64,000 nt of DNA from Marinobacter sp. BGYM27 (GTDB taxonomy: Bacteria > Pseudomonadota > Gammaproteobacteria > Pseudomonadales > Oleiphilaceae): positions 62,001 to 126,000 of the forward strand of contig JANZNS010000008.1 in NCBI GenBank assembly GCA_025153445.1, written 5' to 3'. The notes under the pieces were generated by a model, which ran no database searches, was not told the origin of the DNA, and saw nothing but the letters and a program-made list of their open reading frames with translations. Both the position numbers and the translations under genes were made by a program. Positions 58,480 through 64,000 of this stretch are shown in pieces (the first letter of the stretch is position 1; each line of letters starts with the position of its first letter).

Positions 58480-59223
58480 ATGCAAAAGCGGTCCGGCAGT
58501 TTGCTTTTTCTCGCCGGCGGTCTGGTCATCATCGCCGTCGGTTTCTTCTGGCTATCCCGATCCGGGTCCCCTGATTTGCCTGATACGGTGCAAACCGCAG
58601 ATCAGCCAGAGCCGCTGGCAGCCAGCCAGGCTCCCCGACCTGCGCCATCGGCTGCGACTGCAAAAACCGCCGGCCCATCGGGGGCGCCTGCCCGGCCCCC
58701 CGCAACAACAGCGGCCCAAACCACCGGAAGCAGTACGACCATGCCGTTACCGGAACCGGTTCACCACCCCAAATGGCCACCGCAACAGCGGGTTGAGCTC
58801 TGGCAGGTGGATGCTGCAGATCCGGATACGACGGTAGACGGCATTCCCGCCTCCAAAATGACGGTCGAGCCCGAGTTGCTCAGCAGTATGCATGTAGGCC
58901 AGGAAGTGACGCTGCCCATACCGGCACTCAACCGCTCCGTGACCGCCACGCTTACATCGACCCACAACCAGATCAACAATGTCGAAGTCTTCAAGGGCCC
59001 GATCACTGACGGCAATGACAAGGACAACGTCATCATCACCCGTGGCAAGACCAACACCCACGTGATTGTCGCCACCCGGGAGGGTGTGTTTTCGGCCACT
59101 ATCGACAATCGCACTGGCAGCGCGACGCTGACTGATGAGGGCGATATCAACGGCAGGATCGATACCGGTGACGACACCATGACCGTACCCGGCATTGAGA
59201 TGCCGGTGCCCGAAGCAAGCTGA
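58480..59223 (+). CDS. Exported protein resembling a metalloprotease propeptide
   Basis: The 247-residue product has an N-terminal membrane anchor or signal (about 5-25) and a Pro/Ala/Thr/Ser-rich linker (about 28-88). A C-terminal domain follows (about 95-247) with VGQEVTLPIPALNRSVTATL, NNVEVFKGPITDG and VIVATREGVFSATID. The order of a hydrophobic beta segment, a gap for a charged DxxD stretch and a GVFSATI strand recalls the propeptides of secreted metzincin proteases such as reprolysin-like enzymes. The next gene, 57 bases on, is a metzincin that itself lacks a long propeptide. I infer that this is a trans-acting propeptide, chaperone or inhibitor. AAGGAG precedes the ATG. Confidence 0.65.
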   Translation: MQKRSGSLLFLAGGLVIIAVGFFWLSRSGSPDLPDTVQTADQPEPLAASQAPRPAPSAATAKTAGPSGAPARPPATTAAQTTGSSTTMPLPEPVHHPKWPPQQRVELWQVDAADPDTTVDGIPASKMTVEPELLSSMHVGQEVTLPIPALNRSVTATLTSTHNQINNVEVFKGPITDGNDKDNVIITRGKTNTHVIVATREGVFSATIDNRTGSATLTDEGDINGRIDTGDDTMTVPGIEMPVPEAS

Positions 59224-59280
59224 TTCAACCCAGGGAAAACGGAAGTTTCCCGGAATTCACTCGACCAAGAGAAAGGACGC

Positions 59281-61071
59281 ATGAAAACAACAAGGCAATG
59301 GCTCGCCGCACTCGGCTTTTTACTGACAACCCTCAGCACCCAGGCCGCGACGCAGATCGTGGATGTCCTGGTGCTCTACACAGACGATGCCACACAGACC
59401 AGCGCTGGCAGCGACATAGACGCACGGATCGTCTCCTACATCGAGTACAGCAATCAGGCCTACCAGAACAGCAACGTCGACATGCAGCTGCGGTTGGTCG
59501 GCGCTGAACAGCTGAATGAGCCCTATACCTATGTGGAAGGCAATAATCTGGACGCCCTGCGCACCAACGAAGATGTTGCGAGGCTTCGGCAGGAATACGG
59601 CGCCGACCTTGTAACCCTGATTAATCTCCGTAAGCCCATGAATGGCGGTTATGTTTGCGGCATCGGGTACGTCCCCCCGGGACAGGCCGGCACCGGCAAG
59701 TTTTACAGCAATGCCCCAAGCCTCGGGTTCAGCCTGGTGGGGGTGAACTGCGGTTACACCACCTTCGCTCATGAACTCGGACACAACATGAGCCTTGGCC
59801 ATTCCTACGCCCAAAACTCCGAAGGTGGCATCTTTCCCTGGGCCCGTGGGTATGGCGTCAATGGCCTTTTCAGCACCATCATGGCGTACCCGCAAGCGTT
59901 CGGTACCCGTAATCAGGTTCAGCAGTTCTCGAGCCCGTCACAACGCAAGTGCGAAGGTCAGCCTTGCGGCGTGGACCGGAATCAGGCCGACGGCGCTGAT
60001 GCGGTCAGCAACCTGATGACCGTTGCCAGCCAGGTAGCGGACTTTGTAGCCACGGTCGACCCCGGCAACGGCGGCGGTGATGATGGCGGTGACGACGGTG
60101 GCGATGACGGCGGCACCGGCGATCTCCCCATCTGCAACAAACCGGAACTCGAAGGTAACCTGCTCGAAGACGGCGATTTCAACACGCTCTCCGCCTGGAG
60201 CAGCTTTGCCAATGCCGCCAATCTGCAGCAAACCACCATCACGGCTGATTGTGGTCGCGATAACCTGCTGCGAGTCAGTGATCGCAGCCAGTTCTACGGC
60301 GGCCCGGTGCAGTCGATATCCAATGCCGTCGAGAGCGGCGCGCAATATCGCCTGACCGCCAGGCTCGGCATTGCAGCGGGTGCGGAGCGAGACACCATTC
60401 GCGCGGCGATTCAGCTCCGCGATAGCAACGGCACCCGCTACCAGTACTTGCCTCAGGCGTCATTCACGAGCAGCGAGCTCAGCACCTACGACCAGACCTT
60501 TACCCTGGAAAGCGATGCGTCACTGAGCGACGCGCAGCTGTTGATATACGGCCCACAGGCGGGCGTCGATTTCTATGTTGATGAGGTCAAACTGGTGCGG
60601 GTCGATGAAGCAGAAGAAACGCCAACCCCTGCATGGCTGGTCGATCAAGGCTTCGAGAATGGCGCCAAAGGCTGGGGCGGTTACTTCGGCACAACACTGT
60701 CGTATTCACGCACCGCCAAGACCGGCAACTATGGACTGCGTTCGAGTAACCGTCAGCAATGGTATTCCGGTCCGGGGTTTGATGTGCGGGGCGTTGTTCG
60801 TGTGGGCCAGAGCTATCAGGCCAGCGTGGATGTCTATCTCAACAATGCATCCAGTGCCAGCGACAGCGCACAGATCTGGGCCTACTTCGTAGACGATAGC
60901 GGTGCCCACTGGCAAAAAATGGGCGGTCAGACCATCGCCACCCACGGCTGGCAGACCATCAGTGCGCCGGTAAACATCAACGCCAATGGCGCAGTCACCC
61001 AGCTACAACTGCATGTGATTGGGCCGAAGCCGGCTACCCAGTTGATTATTGATAATTTCAGGGTCCGGTGA
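59281..61071 (+). CDS. Secreted reprolysin-like metalloprotease with two C-terminal binding domains
   Basis: The 596-residue protein has a signal peptide (about 1-22) and a metzincin catalytic domain (about 25-260). Zinc ligands are His164, His168 and His174 with Glu165 as base in HELGHNMSLGH, and Met201 in STIMAYP is the Met-turn. This fits the M12B/M72-like group. A Gly-Asp linker with three GGDD units (about 262-282) may bind calcium. Two beta-sandwich, CBM4/9-like domains follow: NLLEDGDFNTLSAWSSF at about 293-440 and QGFENGAKGWGGYFG at about 455-596. Mature enzyme starts almost at once after the signal, so its propeptide is probably the preceding gene. It is predicted to degrade extracellular protein. 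Confidence 0.87.
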   Translation: MKTTRQWLAALGFLLTTLSTQAATQIVDVLVLYTDDATQTSAGSDIDARIVSYIEYSNQAYQNSNVDMQLRLVGAEQLNEPYTYVEGNNLDALRTNEDVARLRQEYGADLVTLINLRKPMNGGYVCGIGYVPPGQAGTGKFYSNAPSLGFSLVGVNCGYTTFAHELGHNMSLGHSYAQNSEGGIFPWARGYGVNGLFSTIMAYPQAFGTRNQVQQFSSPSQRKCEGQPCGVDRNQADGADAVSNLMTVASQVADFVATVDPGNGGGDDGGDDGGDDGGTGDLPICNKPELEGNLLEDGDFNTLSAWSSFANAANLQQTTITADCGRDNLLRVSDRSQFYGGPVQSISNAVESGAQYRLTARLGIAAGAERDTIRAAIQLRDSNGTRYQYLPQASFTSSELSTYDQTFTLESDASLSDAQLLIYGPQAGVDFYVDEVKLVRVDEAEETPTPAWLVDQGFENGAKGWGGYFGTTLSYSRTAKTGNYGLRSSNRQQWYSGPGFDVRGVVRVGQSYQASVDVYLNNASSASDSAQIWAYFVDDSGAHWQKMGGQTIATHGWQTISAPVNINANGAVTQLQLHVIGPKPATQLIIDNFRVR

Positions 61072-61084
61072 GATAACCTTTCAG

Positions 61085-61118
61085 TCCCCGTGATAGCAGC
61101 CAGACGCTATCGCGGGGA
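61085..61118. terminator. Bidirectional hairpin between convergent genes
   Basis: TCCCCGTGATAGC (61085-61097) pairs with GCTATCGCGGGGA (61106-61118) with a single G-U wobble and an eight-base loop. It lies 13 bases after the protease stop and 14 before the tail of the convergent small gene, so it can serve both. Confidence 0.65.
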
Positions 61119-61132
61119 TGATACAACTACGG

Positions 61133-61432
61133 CTAATTGTTGAGGATATCCACAATTTCCCGGGTATCACGAATCACCCGGTAAATCCGGTCTTCCAGGC
61201 GAATTCGGTCATAACGGTCGTCAACCCGGTAGACTTCTCCGTAGCGATAATATTCCTCCGGGAAACGATCTCCCCGGGATAGCTTCTTGGCCCAGCCTGG
61301 CGGCAAGGCTTCACCCCGGTCCACTTTTTTCTGCAAACCGGGCGGCAATTGATCAGACTTCCCCGGAGATCCATAGGTCACTCCAGACGCGCAGAGCAAC
61401 ACGAGCGAAATCATCAATAATCGTGGGCGCAT
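61133..61432 (-). CDS. CigR/RcnB-like small exported protein
   Basis: The 99-residue protein has a signal peptide (about 1-21) and the pattern LPPGLQKKVDRGEALPPGWAK, with the paired LPPG units typical of CigR/RcnB-like proteins. The end YRYGEVYRVDDRYDRIRLED is a basic-aromatic strand with an RDTREIVDIL close. CigR is a known anti-virulence protein in Salmonella; RcnB affects nickel/cobalt. Here the role is unknown. GGAGA precedes the ATG on the minus strand. Confidence 0.75.
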   Translation of the reverse strand: MRPRLLMISLVLLCASGVTYGSPGKSDQLPPGLQKKVDRGEALPPGWAKKLSRGDRFPEEYYRYGEVYRVDDRYDRIRLEDRIYRVIRDTREIVDILNN

Positions 61433-61554
61433 AGACTCTCCTGTGACGGCACCATTTCATTGCCGTCACGCTACCACGCCCGCTCCATCGGAGGCGTTAC
61501 GAAACTGTAGGGCTTACTCTGGTGACGGCAACGGCTGGCGAGCGTCAGAAAGAC

Positions 61555-62175
61555 TTACTGATCGTCCCGCAAGCCCAGCACTACCCGCTCCATCAGGTCT
61601 TCAATCCGGCGAATGGCGTCATCGTCACCGCCTCTGCCGGTCAGCACCACTTGCGAACCAATCGTCGCCACATACATCAGCAGTGCCAGATCCTTTGTCT
61701 TTTGCGGATCGCTGGACAGGCGTTGGAACAGCGTACAGTTCTGGCTGACACGGGCAGCATCCACCTCCGCGACAATCTCGGCCGCATAATCGTGACGGCG
61801 GGCAAAGTCCCGCACGGCCAACTCGACCTTCAATCGACGCATGTGTCGCGAGGCGTCCGTGAGCAGCACTTCGAGAATCCGTCGCAACTCCTCCTCAACT
61901 TCCCCGCCCTGGGGCTTCCAGTACTCCATCTCCTTTAACCGCCGCTCGCGCCAGCGATTCAGGAAGCTGATCACCAGATCCTCATGGTCCTTGAAGTGCC
62001 AGTAAAAGCTACCGCGGGTCACGCCCAACTGTTTGGCGAGCGTCAGTACCCGCACGTGTCCGAAGCCACCTGCAGCAATCTCGCCGGCTGCCGCATCAAG
62101 CCAGTTGTCGCGAGTGAGCTGCGGTTTTTCGGCTGTCTTCCGGCCGCGGCGTGCGGGCGTCTTGGGGTCATTCAT
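61555..62175 (-). CDS. TetR/AcrR family regulator
   Basis: The 206-residue protein has a basic N-terminus (ARRGRKTAEKPQ) and a TetR helix-turn-helix at about 18-65 (AAAGEIAAGGFGHVRVLTLA, then VTRGSFYWHFKDHEDLVISF). The open frame begins at 62328, but the ATG at 62173-62175 gives the family start. It is divergent from the beta-oxidation gene at 62393, with two palindromes between. Acyl-CoA or branched-chain acid control is likely by analogy with FadR-like TetR proteins, but the ligand is not shown by sequence. Confidence 0.85.
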   Translation of the reverse strand: MNDPKTPARRGRKTAEKPQLTRDNWLDAAAGEIAAGGFGHVRVLTLAKQLGVTRGSFYWHFKDHEDLVISFLNRWRERRLKEMEYWKPQGGEVEEELRRILEVLLTDASRHMRRLKVELAVRDFARRHDYAAEIVAEVDAARVSQNCTLFQRLSSDPQKTKDLALLMYVATIGSQVVLTGRGGDDDAIRRIEDLMERVVLGLRDDQ

Positions 62176-62264
62176 CGTGAAACACGCTGTCCTGATTAAA
62201 CTGAGGGTGAAGGATTCTACATCATGCGCCGAATCATTGATCGCGGCGTTGACCACCTCCACAA

Positions 62265-62301
62265 CATACATTAGTGTATGGACAAACAATACACCAGTGT
62301 A
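62265..62301. promoter_or_regulatory. Two adjacent TetR-type operators
   Basis: CATACA-ttag-TGTATG (62265-62280) and TACAC-ca-GTGTA (62290-62301) are two perfect palindromes sharing the ACA/TGT core, 22-24 bases between centres. They lie between the divergent TetR gene and the beta-oxidation gene. They probably bind two dimers of the adjacent regulator and repress both directions. Confidence 0.65.
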
Positions 62302-62392
62302 CGGAAGCGTCTTTTCGGTTTCCGCCACTCAGTTTCATGCGGGGCCGCCACTTCTTGCATTTGCCTCGCCAGTGCCCACAAGGAGCGACTCA

Positions 62393-64000
62393 ATGAGTAC
62401 CGCGCATTACGACGTAAACGGCGATATCGCCGTTATTCGGCTAGATAACCCACCAGTTAACGGGCTGGGCCATGCCCTGCGCCAGGGTATTGTGGCCGGC
62501 ATCAAGCAAGCCGAAGAAGACAGCAATGTGAATGCTGTGGTGATCATCGGGTCTGACCGTGCCTTCTCCGGCGGCGCCGACATAACCGAGTTCGGCACCC
62601 CCAAGGCGACGGCAGAACCGAACCTCACCACCGTCATCAACTTTCTTGAGACCGCCAGCAAACCGGTTGTCGCAGCCATCAGCGGCGCCTGCATGGGCGG
62701 CGGTCTGGAACTGGCGCTGGGTTGCCACTACCGCATTGCCAAGCCCGATGCCCAGATTGCGCTGCCTGAAGTGAAACTCGGTATTCTGCCCGGCGCAGGC
62801 GGCACCCAGCGACTGCCACGCGTGATTGGTGCTGAGCACGCCCTCAACATGATCGTCTCCGGCGCCATCATGCCGGCCAAGCAGTTCAAGGGCAGCGCCC
62901 TGTTTGACGATATTGTCGAAGGTGATCTGCTCGAAAGCGCCCAGGCATTCGCCAGCAAAGTTGTCAGCGAAAAGATGCCGCTCAAGCGGGTACGTGACCT
63001 GAAGGCCAAGCATCCCAATCCGGCCGGCTTCTTCATGTTTGCCCGCAACACCGTCGGCGCCGTCGCCAAGAACTATCCGGCACCGCTGAAGTGTGTCGAT
63101 GCCGTCGAAGCCGCCGTCACCATGCCGTTCGACAAGGGCATGGAAGTCGAGCGCAAAGCCTTCGTTGAGCTGCTGCAAACTCCCGAATCCAGCGCCCTGC
63201 GCCACGCCTTTTTTGCCGAGCGCCTGACCAGCAAAATCAAGGATGTGCCGTCTGATACCCCAACCCGTGACATCAAGTCCGTCGGCGTGATTGGTGGTGG
63301 CACCATGGGCACCGGCATCAGCATCAATTTCCTTAATGCCGGTATTCCGGTGACTTTGGTCGAGATGAAACAGGAAGGCCTCGACCGTGGCGTTGCCGCG
63401 ATCCAGAAGGTGTACGAAGGCCGCGTTAAGAAAGGCAAGATGAGCGAAGACAAGGCCAAAGCCTGCGTTGATTTGCTCACACCGTCCCTGAGTTATGACG
63501 ACCTCGGCGATGTGGATCTGGTAATCGAAGCCGTATTCGAAGAGCTGGGCGTGAAAGAATCCGTATTCCAGAAGCTGGACGAAGTCTGCAAGCCGGGCGC
63601 CATCCTCGCGTCCAATACCTCCACCCTGGATCTGGACAAGATCGCCAGCTTCACCAAGCGTCCGGAAGACGTGATCGGCCTGCACTTCTTCAGCCCGGCC
63701 AACATCATGAAACTGCTGGAAGTCGTGCGTGGCGAGAAAACCGCCAAAGACGTGCTGGCGACGGCCATGAAACTGGCCAAAACCATTCGCAAGACAGCCG
63801 TTGTCTCTGGCGTTTGCGATGGCTTTATCGGCAACCGGATGGTCAGCCCCTATCAGCGTGAAGCCCTGCTGATGCTGGAAGAAGGCGCCACCGTGCAGCA
63901 GATCGACAAGGCCATCGAAAAGTTCGGCTTTGCGATGGGCCCGCTGCGTATGGCGGATCTGGCCGGCGGTGATATTGGCTGGGCCATCCGCAAGCGTCAG
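62393..64000 (+). CDS. Fused enoyl-CoA hydratase/3-hydroxyacyl-CoA dehydrogenase, 3'-truncated
   Basis: The frame is open from ATG 62393 to the end of the window (536 codons, no stop). Residues about 1-190 are an enoyl-CoA hydratase with SDRAFSGGADITEFG, ISGACMGGGLELALGCHYRIA and the catalytic-Glu region ALPEVKLGILPGAGGTQRLP. From about residue 295 comes the NAD-binding 3-hydroxyacyl-CoA dehydrogenase, with VGVIGGGTMGTGIS, VIEAVFEELGVKESVF, ILASNTSTLDLDKIA and GLHFFSPANIMKLLEVV, then the start of the C-terminal dehydrogenase domain. This is the fadB/fadJ or peroxisomal-type multifunctional enzyme; the order with a short linker is closer to the single-chain multifunctional type. AAGGAG precedes the ATG. 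The TetR twin palindromes upstream suggest repression by the divergent regulator. Confidence 0.92.
   Translation, partial: MSTAHYDVNGDIAVIRLDNPPVNGLGHALRQGIVAGIKQAEEDSNVNAVVIIGSDRAFSGGADITEFGTPKATAEPNLTTVINFLETASKPVVAAISGACMGGGLELALGCHYRIAKPDAQIALPEVKLGILPGAGGTQRLPRVIGAEHALNMIVSGAIMPAKQFKGSALFDDIVEGDLLESAQAFASKVVSEKMPLKRVRDLKAKHPNPAGFFMFARNTVGAVAKNYPAPLKCVDAVEAAVTMPFDKGMEVERKAFVELLQTPESSALRHAFFAERLTSKIKDVPSDTPTRDIKSVGVIGGGTMGTGISINFLNAGIPVTLVEMKQEGLDRGVAAIQKVYEGRVKKGKMSEDKAKACVDLLTPSLSYDDLGDVDLVIEAVFEELGVKESVFQKLDEVCKPGAILASNTSTLDLDKIASFTKRPEDVIGLHFFSPANIMKLLEVVRGEKTAKDVLATAMKLAKTIRKTAVVSGVCDGFIGNRMVSPYQREALLMLEEGATVQQIDKAIEKFGFAMGPLRMADLAGGDIGWAIRKRQ

Noticed and set aside
60066-60122. GGTGACGACGG-type repeat in the protease gene as a mobile or regulatory element
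   Set aside because: It simply encodes the Gly-Asp linker; units differ at the third codon position and the frame is kept.
62441-63685. Open frame of 414 codons on the minus strand
   Set aside because: It is the shadow of the beta-oxidation gene that is open on the plus strand to the window end and carries all family motifs.

Overview
The window is one contiguous piece of chromosome from a free-living gammaproteobacterium. The order pilH-pilI-pilJ-pilK-chpA-chpB-chpC, the zur-znuCB order, the RNase II-type exoribonuclease and the many c-di-GMP enzymes fit the Marinobacter/Pseudomonas/Oceanospirillales part of the class. A Marinobacter-like genus is my best guess from gene content, not proven. 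Codon use is even, genes are tightly packed, and I see no transposase, integrase, phage gene, rRNA, tRNA or CRISPR array. This is core or near-core DNA rather than an island.

Layout. 1-13.5 kb: the Pil-Chp chemosensory operon that steers type IV pili, with its 5' end (pilG and the start of pilH) outside the window. It holds a response regulator, two CheW-like couplers, the receptor PilJ, methyltransferase PilK, a giant hybrid kinase ChpA (about 2677 residues, eight clear Hpt modules plus degenerate ones) and methylesterase ChpB. 13.5-15.7 kb: zinc uptake, zur-znuC-znuB, without znuA. 15.8-21.3 kb: a CHASE-PAS membrane protein without an output domain, a patatin-like lipase divergent from a TetR regulator, a membrane diguanylate cyclase and a MEST-like alpha/beta hydrolase. 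21.6-23.9 kb: small proteins and the pterin genes folE-folX followed by a CoA-binding protein. 24-28.6 kb: an HD-GYP phosphodiesterase overlapping an AEC permease, then a CHASE-GGDEF-EAL protein behind a striking nested palindrome. 28.8-32.8 kb: a copper-resistance operon (MerR regulator, two-HMA CopA ATPase, a 39-residue membrane peptide, a DUF411 protein) behind a MerR-type promoter with a 20-bp spacer. 32.8-38.8 kb: EF-hand lipoprotein, membrane protein, exoribonuclease II, EAL protein, acyltransferase. 39-45.2 kb: PhaC-like hydrolase, haloacid dehalogenase, LysR regulator with its probable operator and a Bcr/CflA exporter, thiol peroxidase, MATE exporter. 45.2-49.4 kb: thioesterase, a Nudix plus metallo-beta-lactamase fusion, two DUF4398-type lipoproteins (one with an OmpA domain), DUF2784. 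49.5-58.2 kb: exported AstE/AspA-like protein, SMR exporter, secreted protein with two CBM5/12-like repeats, group III truncated haemoglobin, MarC protein, alpha/beta hydrolase, TPM-domain membrane protein, EamA permease, AraC regulator. 58.2-61.4 kb: an AT-rich gap, then an apparent protease propeptide encoded as its own gene beside a secreted metzincin, and a CigR/RcnB-like small exported protein. 61.5-64 kb: a TetR regulator with twin palindromes, divergent from a fadB/fadJ-type beta-oxidation gene that runs off the end.

Functional themes: surface motility control (Pil-Chp), c-di-GMP turnover (at least four enzymes in 64 kb), metal homeostasis (Zn, Cu), envelope proteins, small-molecule exporters and lipid/acyl-CoA metabolism. 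The least conventional items are the split propeptide-metalloprotease pair at 58.5-61.1 kb, two tiny membrane-peptide genes (23818-23916 and 32241-32360), the enlarged ChpA with an in-frame hexanucleotide repeat, and the Nudix-MBL fusion.
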